Below, in pieces: positions 1 to 8,858 of a stretch of 64,000 nt of DNA. This DNA is from Lewinellaceae bacterium (GTDB taxonomy: Bacteria > Bacteroidota > Bacteroidia > Chitinophagales > Saprospiraceae). The DNA lies in assembly GCA_016710765.1 (NCBI GenBank), contig JADJUJ010000004.1, positions 1-64,000 of the forward strand, given 5' to 3'. Each line of letters opens with the position of its first letter. Position 1 is the first letter of the stretch. The notes below the pieces were generated by a model. It ran no database searches and was not told the DNA's origin. It saw only the letters and a program-made list of their open reading frames with translations. Position numbers and translations under genes: made by a program.

Positions 1-1186
1 CCCTACGATTACCGCTTGTGGTGCTGCAACCACATCTGGCTGAATAAACCGCCACTGGCTTTGTGGCTCATGGCTGGTAGCATGAAAATTTTTGGTATTT
101 CCATAGCAGCACTTCGGCTCCCTTCGATGTTGTTCGCCGTATTAGGCATCCTGTTAACATTCCGTCTGGGCGCCCTTTTATTTTCAAAAAAAACAGGGCT
201 AATTGCAGCCTTCCTTTTGCGGTCAATGGGAAACTAATAGAACTGGCGGCAGGATGCGATTCATCTGACCATGTTGAGCATACCATGTTGTACTTTTTTT
301 GCTGAGTATGCTGGGGTGGTGCAATATTGGCAAACAGAAAAGCATGGATGCCCATTGCGATTGGAGTGGGAACAGGGCTTTGTTTTCTGAGCAAATGGTC
401 GCCTGCCGTTTTCATTCCCATGATATGGTTTTCAGGAGTTTGGCTTCAAGGCATCCGCTGGCGGCAATTGCTGTCCGACCGTATCCAATTGCTGGTGCCG
501 CGCTTTTGTTGCACTTCCCTGGGTATGGCATATTGCCCCAGGCAATTCCGGTGGAAAGCAAAGAAATCTACAACATTATGCGAGCGGCCCACAGCAACGT
601 GATCGAAAGGCATAGCGGAGCATGGTATTTTTACCTGGATAAAATGCGGATCATATTTGGGGAAATCATGTACATGCCATGCCTCCTTGGGTTATTCTAC
701 CTGAGCAAAAGGCGATCCTGGAGTCCAATGCTTTTCCTGGGGTTATGGATTGCCTTGCCAATTTTATTTCTCAGTGCTGCGGCTACCAAACGCGATACCT
801 ATTTGATGATTCTCGCGCCGGCATTTTTCCTCCTGATTGCTTACTGGATACACGCCATCCGCATTCGCCCAGGTAACCTTTTCTGGAAATCCATGGCTTG
901 GCTGTTGCTGTTGCTGCCACTCCGGTATGGGTTAGAACGCAGCAAAATATTTCAGCATCGGGAGCGAAACCCTGTGTGGAGCAAGGAATTGCAATACATC
1001 AAGTCAAACATCAACACCCCTCCCTCAAAAACGGTTGTTTTTAACGTGGGACACAACATTGAACTGATGTTTCACACCGGTGCAACGGCATATTCCATTG
1101 ATGCAGATGCTGTTTTGGTTGACAGCCTGAAAGCCAAGGGATGGGAAGTATGGGCATATCGACAAGGGAAAATCACTCACTTATAA
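1..1186 (+). pseudogene. ArnT/PMT-type glycosyltransferase remnant (5' end outside window)
   Basis: The reading enters from the left edge in frame 1 with an ArnT/dolichyl-phosphate-mannose mannosyltransferase-like stretch (HIWLNKPPLALWLM, then hydrophobic helices). It then hops frames: frame 2 near 231-300 (ELAAGCDSSDHVEHTM, resembling the ELxSGRxxTDH region of the family), frame 3 near 327-480 (GLCFLSKWSPAVFIP), frame 1 near 510 (VALPWVWHI), and finally frame 2 to the stop. The last part is intact with several membrane helices and a soluble tail. Such enzymes move sugars from polyprenyl phosphate onto lipid or protein outside the membrane. At least five frame changes in about 550 bp suggest either a decayed gene or poor consensus near a contig end. 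It converges on phoU and overlaps its 3' end by 10 bp. Confidence 0.6.
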
Positions 1187-1890
1187 AAGCACAGAACGAC
1201 CTTCTTATTCGTCAGGATCCCGCAGTTTTCCTTGCGTTTTTTGTGTTTGAGTACTTTCGCCTCGTAGTAAAAGACAACGTCTTCTGCAATATTCTTCGTC
1301 TGGTCGCCAATCCGCTCCAGTTTGCGGATCATGGATAAGATAAGGAGGGCATTCTGTATTTGATCAGGAAAAGCCGCGATGCAGTCGGCTACTTTTTGGA
1401 GCGACTCCTCATCGATCGCATCCAGCATTTTGTCGCGCTTAAAGATCGTGCGCACGAGGCGGGTATCTTCCGAGTCAAATGCTTCAAGGGTATCCGCCAG
1501 CATCTCTTTGGCTATACCGTACATCGTGGTAATCTGGGTTCTTTCGAGCATTTCCCGCTCGAAATTCTTGTCGGCATCCAATACAAAATTTGCAACACTG
1601 GCGGCAATATCACCGATTCGCTCCAGATTATTGGCTATGCGCATGGTTGACAGCGTAAAGCGCAGGTCGGTAGCTACCGGTTGGAAAAGGGCAAAAATAT
1701 CTTCACAGTCACGGTCAATTTTTAATTCAAAAAAATTGACCCGTTTTTCATTTTCCACGACCTGCATGGCAAGGTCGCGGTCAAAATTTATGAGTGCCTC
1801 TTGGCCCTGGTCCAGTTGATTCACTACCAGGTGCCACATTTCCAGAAGGTCTTTTTTGAGGAGGGCTATTTCGGTATCCAAATGTGTCAT
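1177..1890 (-). CDS. phoU: Phosphate signalling regulator PhoU
   Basis: A 237-residue all-helical protein with the two PhoU repeats, each carrying the conserved metal-binding type motif: RIANNLERIGD near residue 83 and IRKLERIGDQ near residue 188. PhoU links the Pst transporter to the phosphate sensor kinase and restrains Pho regulon output and phosphate uptake. It is the last gene of the porin-pstSCAB-phoU set, 33 bp after the inferred pstB stop. The last 16 or so residues after KHKKRKE are unlike the family. A shift by one base in the preceding A/G run would give a short charged end, so the C-terminus may be out of frame. Function is confident from family and context. Confidence 0.93.
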   Translation of the reverse strand: MTHLDTEIALLKKDLLEMWHLVVNQLDQGQEALINFDRDLAMQVVENEKRVNFFELKIDRDCEDIFALFQPVATDLRFTLSTMRIANNLERIGDIAASVANFVLDADKNFEREMLERTQITTMYGIAKEMLADTLEAFDSEDTRLVRTIFKRDKMLDAIDEESLQKVADCIAAFPDQIQNALLILSMIRKLERIGDQTKNIAEDVVFYYEAKVLKHKKRKENCGILTNKKVVLCFYK

Positions 1891-1923
1891 TTCCCAATCT
1901 TTAATCGTTGCAAAAGCGGTAAT

Positions 1924-2678
1924 CTATCCAAAACGGCCGGAGATATAGTTTTCCGTTTGTTGAACGGACGGGTTGGTGAATATTTTCCGGGTCGCATCAA
2001 ATTCCACCAAATTACCCAAGTAGAAGAAGGCCGTATGATCGCTAACGCGCGCTGCCTGCTGCATGTTGTGGGTAACAATCATGATGGTGTATTCTTTTTC
2101 AGTTCAAAGATAAGCTCTTCTATTTTAGCAGTAGAGAGTGGGTCGAGCGCAGATGCCGGTTCGTCCATAAGCAAGATAGAGGGTTCAACTGCCAATGCAC
2201 GCGCAATGCAAAGGCGCTGTTGTTGCCCGCCAGAGAGTTCAAAAGCCGACTTCTTAAGTTTATCCTTTACTTCATCCCACAATGCTGCCTGGTGTAGCGT
2301 TTTTTCCACCTGTGCATCGATCACCGACTTATCTGTAATACCATTGACACGCAGCCCGTAGGCCACATTTTCGTAGATGCTCTTGGGGAAAGGGTTGGGC
2401 TTTTGAAATACCATACCCACATTCCGCCGAAGACTGTCCACTTCGTTAGGCTTGATTTTGTAAATATTTGTACCATCAATTTCAACCTCGCCTTCAATCC
2501 TGGTATTTTCGATAAGGTCGTTCATACGGTTGAAAATCCGAAGATAAGTCGACTTTCCACAGCCGCTGGGACCAATAAAGGCCGTCACGGAATTGGCCTC
2601 CATATTGATCGAAATGCCCTTTAGCGCATGAAAATCGCCGTAATACAAGTGAACGTTTTTGGTTGCTATTTTGTACAT
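1924..2678 (-). CDS. pstB: Phosphate ABC transporter ATPase PstB (single-base frameshift)
   Basis: Cytoplasmic ATPase that powers phosphate import through PstC/PstA. Residues 1-190 show Walker A (GPSGCGKSTYLR), Q-loop (MVFQKPNPFP), the ABC signature LSGGQQQR and Walker B (LLMDEPASALD). The frame breaks after ELKK near 2105 at an A-run. The next frame continues exactly as PstB does, with the switch histidine in TIMIVTHNMQQAARVSD and the typical end TENYISGRFG before a stop at 1924-1926. Joined length is about 252 residues, as usual for the family. One extra A in the run explains the break, which is probably a sequencing error because the rest of the operon is intact. The start lies one base after the pstA stop. 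Confidence 0.9.
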
Positions 2679-2679
2679 A

Positions 2680-3558
2680 TCAATTCATTTTCACTTTTTT
2701 GCCAAAGTAACTGCGGAGCCCCGCTGCGGTCAGATTGACAATCAGTACGATGACAATCAGCACCAAGGCGGTTCCATATGCTATCGGTCGGGAAGCCTCT
2801 ATTTGAGTGCCACTGGTAGATATCACATACAAATGATAGGGCAATGCCATACATTGGTCAAGTATCCCCGACGGAAGTTTTGGTAAGAAATAAGCGGCAA
2901 CGGTAAAGAGAATGGGCGCAGTTTCGCCCGAAACACGCCCTACGGCCAATATGATACCGGTAAAAATATTGGGCAGTGCTGTTGGTAGTACCACGTTTCG
3001 CACGGTGTACCAGCGTGATGCACCCAAGCCATAGCTCGCATGCCGAAAAGTATTAGGAACCGACTTAAGGCTCTCCTCTGTCGTGCGGATGATGACGGGC
3101 AAAGCCAGCAGGCCCAGGGTAAGCGAACCGGCCAAAATAGAAGCACCGAAGCCCAGTTGATTAACAAACAGAGACATGCCAAACAATCCAAAAATAATGG
3201 AAGGTACACCGGCAAGGTTGTCGGTCATCAATTGAATAAAACGTTTCAGCGCGCCAGCCCGGGCATATTCATTTACGTAAATACCGGCCAGCACGCCCAC
3301 TGGAACGGCGAACAGCATGCTGCCAAGAACCAGATAAACAGTTCCCACAATGGCCGGGAAAATTCCACCCGAAGTCATCCCATTCTTAGGGCCAGCCGTC
3401 AGGAATTCCCAATTAATCACGCCAATACCCTGTTTTACAATAAAAAACAGAATCAGGAACAGTATTCCCACTATGGCGTAGCTCAAAGCCCTGGCAGTAC
3501 CAAAAGCAATGGCTTCCACAATGCGTTTGCGCCGGTCGGCGCCTTTGGGATAGTCCAT
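2680..3558 (-). CDS. pstA: Phosphate ABC transporter permease PstA
   Basis: Inner-membrane permease of 292 residues with about six transmembrane helices. It carries the PstA/PstC family loop LTLGLLALPVIIRTTEESL followed by the EAA-like cytoplasmic segment (YGLGASRWYTVRNVVLPTALP) that contacts the ATPase. It forms the phosphate channel with PstC. It begins one base after the pstC stop and ends one base before pstB, which points to translational coupling within the operon. Length and layout are ordinary for the family, and no damage is visible. Confidence 0.95.
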   Translation of the reverse strand: MDYPKGADRRKRIVEAIAFGTARALSYAIVGILFLILFFIVKQGIGVINWEFLTAGPKNGMTSGGIFPAIVGTVYLVLGSMLFAVPVGVLAGIYVNEYARAGALKRFIQLMTDNLAGVPSIIFGLFGMSLFVNQLGFGASILAGSLTLGLLALPVIIRTTEESLKSVPNTFRHASYGLGASRWYTVRNVVLPTALPNIFTGIILAVGRVSGETAPILFTVAAYFLPKLPSGILDQCMALPYHLYVISTSGTQIEASRPIAYGTALVLIVIVLIVNLTAAGLRSYFGKKVKMN

Positions 3559-3559
3559 A

Positions 3560-4765
3560 TTATTGCTGTTTATCTCTTTTTTTCAATACCAGTTCAACAA
3601 ACAGGTTAATTACAAGTGTAATGACAAACAAGATACACCCTAAAGCAAAAAGCGCTTTGAAATGGAGCCCGCCAAAAGGCGCCTCGCCAAGTTCTGCGGC
3701 AATGGTTGCAGGAATAGTCCGGACTGGCTGCAACAAAGAATGGGGGATAATAGCCGAGTTGCCTGTAACCATTAATACGGCCATGGTTTCACCAATAGCA
3801 CGCCCAATCCCCAAAATAGCAGCTGCGGTAATACCAGAGCCTGCATAGGGTATCATGACATTTTTGATGGTCTGCCAATGTGAAGCGCCCAGTGCAAGAC
3901 TTGCCTCCTTCATATATCTGGGTGTTGTACGCAGTGCATCTTCCGATACGGTTATAATGGTAGGCAATGCCATAATTCCCAAGACGATACTTCCTGCAAG
4001 GGCTGTTTCTCCCACTGGTAAATTGAACTGTTCCTGTACAAATGGTACAATTACCACCAAACCAAAAAAGCCGTATACCACAGATGGGATACCAGCCAAT
4101 AATTCAATCATTGGTTTAAGGACCCTCCGAATACGGTCATCAGCGATTTCAGCCATATAGACGGCTGCTGCCAACCCTAAAGGCAAAGCAAAAACGATGG
4201 AAAAGAAGGCCACCAAAAGGGTGCCAAGCAACAATGGCATAATTCCCATACTGGCCACAGGTTGAGAGGTTGGAAACCACTCTGTTCCTGAAACAAATCC
4301 AATAAAAGAAATTTTAGCCATTTCCATCCGGCGTGCAGCTGGCAACCCGGCCTCCGTTTGCTTATCTCCGAAGAAGGCTAACGTACCCGGTACGCTATCG
4401 ATAAACGCATTAATACAACGAGGAACATGTTCAAAACTTTTGCCCAGCTGGTCCTCCGTAAAGGTCTCCGCCAACTCGTCGATGGTAAAAAGTTGAATGG
4501 GCATATTCGCTCCCCCCACTTCCTGCCAGTTGGTTATTTTCCGATCGAAGACATCTTTAACCTGGGTGGCAGAAAGTTGTTGAACGGTATTTGACTTGTT
4601 TACCCACAATGCCGTATTGTCTTCAGTGGGGCGCATGCTAAAAAAACTAATGCCTTCACTGAAAAGGAACAATACAATAAGAATAACAGTCAGGGCCGTC
4701 ATGTAACCACAGGCTTTCACCAAGGCTTCCATGAAACGGCCCGTAAATTTTTGAATTTTATTCAT
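3560..4765 (-). CDS. pstC: Phosphate ABC transporter permease PstC with PstS-like periplasmic insert
   Basis: The start is set at an internal ATG giving MNKIQKF, because a longer frame would run into pstS. The result is 401 residues, about 100 longer than a plain PstC. A first membrane helix (residues 20-37) is followed by a roughly 100-residue extracytoplasmic insert (residues 47-150). The ordinary permease core then follows, with LAGIPSVVYGFFG and the EAA-like segment LGASHWQTIKNVMIP. The insert contains LSATQVKDVFDRKITNW, which aligns with LTREQLEGVFTGAITNW of the PstS protein encoded just upstream, including the downstream GG. It looks like part of a phosphate-binding-protein fold built into the permease. 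Role of the core: phosphate channel. Role of the insert: unknown, possibly docking or substrate hand-over. Confidence 0.92.
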   Translation of the reverse strand: MNKIQKFTGRFMEALVKACGYMTALTVILIVLFLFSEGISFFSMRPTEDNTALWVNKSNTVQQLSATQVKDVFDRKITNWQEVGGANMPIQLFTIDELAETFTEDQLGKSFEHVPRCINAFIDSVPGTLAFFGDKQTEAGLPAARRMEMAKISFIGFVSGTEWFPTSQPVASMGIMPLLLGTLLVAFFSIVFALPLGLAAAVYMAEIADDRIRRVLKPMIELLAGIPSVVYGFFGLVVIVPFVQEQFNLPVGETALAGSIVLGIMALPTIITVSEDALRTTPRYMKEASLALGASHWQTIKNVMIPYAGSGITAAAILGIGRAIGETMAVLMVTGNSAIIPHSLLQPVRTIPATIAAELGEAPFGGLHFKALFALGCILFVITLVINLFVELVLKKRDKQQ

Positions 4766-4784
4766 GCGCTTGCTGCAAAATATC

Positions 4785-5639
4785 TCATTGTACAGGTACG
4801 TAACCAATATCGGCTACGATTTTCTGGCCTTCCGGTGACATTACATAATCTACGAAGCCCTTTACACTGCTTTCTTTTTTACCGTCGTAAAAATAATACA
4901 AAGGACGCGCAATTGGGTAAGTCTTATCCTTTGCTCCCGCAATGGATGGCGCAACAAAACTTTTACCCTGGTCATAGGAAACTTTCAAAGATTTCACTGA
5001 TGATGTAGCATATGCAAGTCCAATGTAGCCAATCGCGCCTTTGGTTTGTCCAATAGATTGTACAATGGCTCCTGTAGCCGGCATGTTCAATACACTGGAA
5101 GCATAGTTTTTCTTGTCCATTACGTGCTCTTTGAAAAACTCGTAGGTACCCGATGAACTTTCACGGCTGTAAGCCACAATAGGCATATCATCGCCACCAA
5201 GCTCTTTCCAGTTGGTAATGGCGCCTGTAAAAACACCTTCCAGTTGCTCACGGGTCAGCTGCTCTACTTTATTGCTGGGGTGAACAATTACGGTAAGAGC
5301 ATCGTAACCGATGGTAATCTCCTTGATGTCCATTTGCTTTTCGGTAAATTTTAACCGCTCGCCAGCTTTGAGGTCGCGGGAGGACATACAAATATCCGTG
5401 GTGCCATCCATCAAGGCTGTTATGCCCGTACCACTACCACCTCCAACTACTGTAATAGCAGCGCCAGGGATGCCGTTCATAAAATCCTCTGCCTCTTTCT
5501 GGCTGAGTGGCAGCACCGTATCTGACCCTTTGATGGAGATAGACATGGCTGGGGTTTTGGTTTCATTTCCAGTATTGCCGCCGCCGCAGGAAGCAGCAAG
5601 CAAGGACAATCCGATAAGATAAATTTGAATATTTTTCAT
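4785..5639 (-). CDS. pstS: Phosphate-binding lipoprotein PstS
   Basis: Substrate-binding protein of the Pst system. The start at MKNIQIY gives a lipoprotein signal with lipobox LLAASC, so it is anchored by Cys about residue 18. Phosphate-binding elements are visible: IKGSDTVLP near the N-terminus, GGGSGTGI, DICMSSRDLKAGE, and SRESSSGTYEFF in the second lobe. The mature protein is about 265 residues, normal for the family. It lies between the porin gene (53 bp upstream) and pstC (19 bp downstream). A Gram-negative lipoprotein form fits capture of phosphate at the inner membrane after passage through the porin. Confidence 0.95.
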   Translation of the reverse strand: MKNIQIYLIGLSLLAASCGGGNTGNETKTPAMSISIKGSDTVLPLSQKEAEDFMNGIPGAAITVVGGGSGTGITALMDGTTDICMSSRDLKAGERLKFTEKQMDIKEITIGYDALTVIVHPSNKVEQLTREQLEGVFTGAITNWKELGGDDMPIVAYSRESSSGTYEFFKEHVMDKKNYASSVLNMPATGAIVQSIGQTKGAIGYIGLAYATSSVKSLKVSYDQGKSFVAPSIAGAKDKTYPIARPLYYFYDGKKESSVKGFVDYVMSPEGQKIVADIGYVPVQ

Positions 5640-5692
5640 AATAAGAACTTGTGTTTTTAATTGAAAAGGGATCTTTTTAGCAAAAAATGCCA

Positions 5693-6907
5693 TTAAATAT
5701 TGATCTGTAATTGAATCCGAAGCAAACTTCCGGTTTGATGGTTGTCGCGCAAAATGGAATCTTCATAGCGGCGATCAGAAATGGTATACGTAATATTCGT
5801 TTCAAAATTCTTATTGGGCATCCACTCCAACCCGATTTCCAAGTCTTTCACCAAGTAGGAACGGGCATCGAGTTCATGCTTTTTTCCGCCATCGTAGTAC
5901 TGGTAACGTACGAAGGGAGCGATGACGTGGTTCTTCACCTTGGTCAGGTAGTTTACCATGACGTAGCCTCCTTTAAGATCAGCCGTTTCAATGGAGTCAA
6001 GCGCTGGGTTGTAACGCGGGCCCTTGCCAACATTATACTCTGCCTGGAAGCCAAATGGCTGTGGAAATACTATGATATTCCCAGCAACACGCTGATCGGT
6101 GTATTCAAAATTTTCAGTACCTTTTACTCCTTTGGATGTGCTCTGCAGTACGAACTTTCCGGAATAAGCCTGAACGCCAGCCTCAACGATTTGCCCGTTT
6201 TTGAGCTCAAACGGATAATTCATGCGCGCAACAACATGCAGGTTGTCGTTTGCTTCTGGTTTATTTGCCGATTGACCGTCGTACAATCCCAACCCAAACA
6301 TGCCATAATCTCCGGAGCCGCGAAGGTTATTTTTGGTCACTTTATTGAGTCGCGCTTGCACTTTTTTAGGAGTATAGTAAAAAAATGCGCCGAGATCGCG
6401 TTCGTTGGGTGCGGCGCTGTTCAGCGCATCGTCTCGGTCAAGTGGGAGGCGATTCTGGCTGGATTGCATGTTTTCCCAACCGAATGGCACTTTGCTCTGG
6501 CCTACCCGGAAACGGTAGACGTTTTTGCGATCGATACCAAGATCAAAGTAAGCATCGCGCAATTGCGCAAAATGAAGATTTCCGGATACCGTGGTGGCAA
6601 AATCGGGCTGCACATAGAAATACACCCGTTCATTCAGATGCCCAGAGAACTTTAAGCGGGCGCGGCGAATGAAAAAACTGTTACCACTGCCCCAGGATTT
6701 GTCGCACTGATCACAGCCAAGATCCGGGTTGGTTTCCAACAATCTGTTGTAACGAACCTGAACATAGCCAGATACCTTGATAACATCATACCACTTTGTG
6801 GCAGAAGGCTGGCTGGAGGTTGAGGTCACTGTTGTTGGTTGTGTTTGGGCAATAGCGGAGAAGCTTGCAGCACTGAAAAGTGCAACAAATAAGATTCGAT
6901 TCAGCAT
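5693..6907 (-). CDS. Phosphate-selective porin (OprP/OprO family)
   Basis: A 404-residue outer-membrane protein with a Sec signal peptide (MLNRILFVALFSAASFSAIAQ). Alternating-polarity strands throughout and a C-terminus of aromatic and hydrophobic strand character (SLLRIQLQINI) match the OprP/OprO barrel family. The segments FFIRRARLKFSGHLNERVYFYVQPDF and VGQSKVPFGWENMQSSQ (split here at family motifs) are the usual fingerprint of these porins. Being first in the operon with pstSCAB-phoU supports phosphate or polyphosphate entry across the outer membrane. The upstream 258 bp holds the likely regulatory region. The exact substrate is inferred from context. Confidence 0.88.
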   Translation of the reverse strand: MLNRILFVALFSAASFSAIAQTQPTTVTSTSSQPSATKWYDVIKVSGYVQVRYNRLLETNPDLGCDQCDKSWGSGNSFFIRRARLKFSGHLNERVYFYVQPDFATTVSGNLHFAQLRDAYFDLGIDRKNVYRFRVGQSKVPFGWENMQSSQNRLPLDRDDALNSAAPNERDLGAFFYYTPKKVQARLNKVTKNNLRGSGDYGMFGLGLYDGQSANKPEANDNLHVVARMNYPFELKNGQIVEAGVQAYSGKFVLQSTSKGVKGTENFEYTDQRVAGNIIVFPQPFGFQAEYNVGKGPRYNPALDSIETADLKGGYVMVNYLTKVKNHVIAPFVRYQYYDGGKKHELDARSYLVKDLEIGLEWMPNKNFETNITYTISDRRYEDSILRDNHQTGSLLRIQLQINI

Positions 6908-6987
6908 AGAAGGTTTCTAATTATTCAAAAATCCGATTGACCCTGCAAAGATGCGAAGCAAATAAAATTTGGAATGACATCCAATAT

Positions 6988-7011
6988 TAAGTTAAGGTTA
7001 AGTTTGTTAAC
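6988..7011 (-). promoter_or_regulatory. Repeated TTAAC motifs upstream of the Pst operon (possible Pho box)
   Basis: Read on the minus strand, three TTAAC units lie within 20 bp (plus-strand GTTAA at 6991, 6997 and 7006), about 85-100 bp before the porin start codon. PhoP/PhoB-type regulators bind tandem short repeats, and TTAACA-type repeats are known for Bacillus PhoP. The spacing here (6 and 9 bp) is not canonical, so a Pho operator is only a suggestion from position and repetition. Confidence 0.3.
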
Positions 7012-7092
7012 ACAGAATTCATTTAAACTTAAACCACCCTTAATAAACGCTTTACAATTGACGCGCAACTTTGCATCGGTTTCTAATTAACC

Positions 7093-7156
7093 CGGCCCAC
7101 CGATTGACGTCCTCGGGCCGACAGCAGGCGTCGCGGCAAGCGTGACGCCTGTTTTT
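7093..7156 (+). terminator. Two adjacent hairpins, second with T-tract (plus-strand terminator-like)
   Basis: A 6-bp GC stem (CGGCCC at 7093-7098 with GGGCCG at 7115-7120) is followed directly by an 11-bp stem with a 5-base loop (7125-7151, one G-T pair) and then TTTTT on the plus strand. Both neighbouring genes run on the minus strand and the T-tract faces the wrong way for them. It could therefore end a short unannotated plus-strand RNA. It could also be an imperfect terminator for the 7165 gene. Confidence 0.5.
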
Positions 7157-7164
7157 AATATAGG

Positions 7165-7713
7165 CTAATTATCAAACGTCAGCAAAGCCACCAAACGACC
7201 TTCCACTTCCCGGTCCAGCGCTTTAATCGCATCAATTTCTGCCTCCAGCATTTCCGGGAAATGCTGGTACCCAAATTGTAACACTTCCTTTTTCAAGGCA
7301 GTAATTTCTGGCCGGGTAACCGCGGATCTTTCTGGGGTAATTTTTGGCGTCGCGCCACTTTGTACCAGCACCATGCCCGCAATAATATCCGCTGCCAGCG
7401 TGCGCGACTGCTTACCAAAAGCCTTCAAAGCCGCATCGCTTCGGCTGCTGAACCCTTCGATTTTTTCAAAAGCAAAATTGCGGATGATTAGCGCAAGGTC
7501 GTTAATGCGGCCTTGTTGGCTCACATACGCGCGTTCTTGTTCCATTTCTTCATCCAGGGAACCGTAATTCCCACGCTCGCCCGAGCGCTTGTCGATCCAG
7601 GCGCCACTTTCTTCGTAGCGCTCTTCTGCCACCCATACTTTTTTTTCACGCCGGCGGTAATACAATCCGGCGCCAAGCAAGGCAAGCAACAATAATCCTA
7701 ATAGAAAACCCAT
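7165..7713 (-). CDS. Hypothetical single-pass membrane protein
   Basis: 182 residues that I do not recognise as a known family. An N-terminal membrane helix (residues 2-19, leucine-rich) is followed by a basic RRREKK stop-transfer cluster, so the rest should be cytoplasmic. The body is charged and predicted mostly helical, with an Asp/Glu-rich part near residues 50-65. It stands between the Pst porin and rfbA on the same strand, with 64 bp to rfbA. Nothing in the context fixes a role. Confidence 0.75.
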   Translation of the reverse strand: MGFLLGLLLLALLGAGLYYRRREKKVWVAEERYEESGAWIDKRSGERGNYGSLDEEMEQERAYVSQQGRINDLALIIRNFAFEKIEGFSSRSDAALKAFGKQSRTLAADIIAGMVLVQSGATPKITPERSAVTRPEITALKKEVLQFGYQHFPEMLEAEIDAIKALDREVEGRLVALLTFDN

Positions 7714-7777
7714 AGGGCAAAAATACAGCGACGGCAGGGGCGCAGCAACCTTCAGAGCCTTTTTAAATGCGTACCGC

Positions 7778-8638
7778 TTATTTCAACAAACGCATCAAGT
7801 ACTCACCATAACCGCTTTTCATGAACTTGTGGGCAGTTCGCTCCAAACCTTCGTCGTTAATAAAGCCCATTTCCCAGGCAATCTCCTCGATACACCCGAT
7901 CTTAAGACCCTGGCGATCCTCAATGGCCTGCACAAAAGCACCTGCCTGCATCAGTGATTCGTGGGTGCCAGTGTCCAGCCAGGCATATCCCCGGCCCATG
8001 ACCCGAACGGCCAGTCGGTTTTGCTCCAGGTAAATGCGGTTCACATCGGTGATTTCATACTCCCCACGCATGCTGGGTTGCAGGTTCTTCGCAATGTCTA
8101 CCACGGAGTTGTCGTAAAAATACAGTCCAGGAACGGCGTAATGACTTTTGGGTTGTTTCGGCTTTTCCTCGATACTGATGGCTTTCAGGCTTTTGTCAAA
8201 TTCCACCACGCCATAGCGTTCCGGGTCTGCCACTTGATAGGCAAAAATGATACCGCCCTCTGGCTGCGTACAGGTCTGAAGAATATCCCCCAAACCAGCG
8301 CCGTAGAAAATGTTATCGCCCAGAATAAGGGCAGCGGGGTCGTTCCCAATAAAAGATTCACCCAACACAAAGGCTTGCGCCAGTCCGTTGGGTATATATT
8401 GGGGAACATAAGAAAAATTCATTCCCAAGTCACTGCCGTCACCAAAAAGATGCTCAAACTTGGGCAAATCCTGCGGTGTGGAAATGATCAGGATATCCCT
8501 GATTCCCGCCAGCATAAGTGTGCTGAGCGGGTAATAAATCATGGGCTTATCGTACACCGGCATGAGCTGCTTGGAAACAGCCAGTGTGAGTGGATAGAGG
8601 CGGGTACCGAGCCCGCCGGCGAGGATGATGCCTTTCAT
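7778..8638 (-). CDS. rfbA: Glucose-1-phosphate thymidylyltransferase
   Basis: Makes dTDP-glucose from dTTP and glucose-1-phosphate, the first step to dTDP-L-rhamnose and other deoxysugars of surface polysaccharide. Start chosen at MKGIILAGGLGTRLYPLT, the invariant N-terminal nucleotide-binding motif; the frame continues upstream but without similarity. Also visible are SKQLMPVYDKPMIYYPLS, LGDNIFYGAGL and the sugar-binding EEKPKQPKSHYAV. Its 286 residues match RfbA/RmlA. The other rfb genes (rfbB, C, D) are not next to it in this window. The gene before it on the strand is infB, about 220 bp away. Confidence 0.95.
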   Translation of the reverse strand: MKGIILAGGLGTRLYPLTLAVSKQLMPVYDKPMIYYPLSTLMLAGIRDILIISTPQDLPKFEHLFGDGSDLGMNFSYVPQYIPNGLAQAFVLGESFIGNDPAALILGDNIFYGAGLGDILQTCTQPEGGIIFAYQVADPERYGVVEFDKSLKAISIEEKPKQPKSHYAVPGLYFYDNSVVDIAKNLQPSMRGEYEITDVNRIYLEQNRLAVRVMGRGYAWLDTGTHESLMQAGAFVQAIEDRQGLKIGCIEEIAWEMGFINDEGLERTAHKFMKSGYGEYLMRLLK

Positions 8639-8858
8639 AGGATGGCTATTGGCCCGCGCTTGTTGCGGGAGGCGGTTTTTCTGCTTGCTGCGGAAGGTGG
8701 TTACTACTGGAAGTCTCCTCTCCAATCAAAAAGCGGAAGTTACAGATCGCGGAAACAATATCCATCATCATAACAGCCGCCACGCCCCAGCGTGGTCAAT
8801 ACTCTTTACCAGGCCAGCGGCAAACAACAACCTCCCGCAGCAGGCGGGGCAACAGCCT

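Noticed and set aside
5711..6655. 314-codon open frame on the plus strand
   Set aside because: It is fully antisense to the porin gene and has no signal, family motif or sensible composition. Long antisense frames are common opposite Bacteroidota genes.
8640..8858. Inverted GC-rich repeat (GCGGGAGG/CCTCCCGC) between rfbA and infB
   Set aside because: Arms are short and far apart (about 165 bp) with imperfect flanks; it could be chance or part of an old repeat and does not act as a clear terminator.
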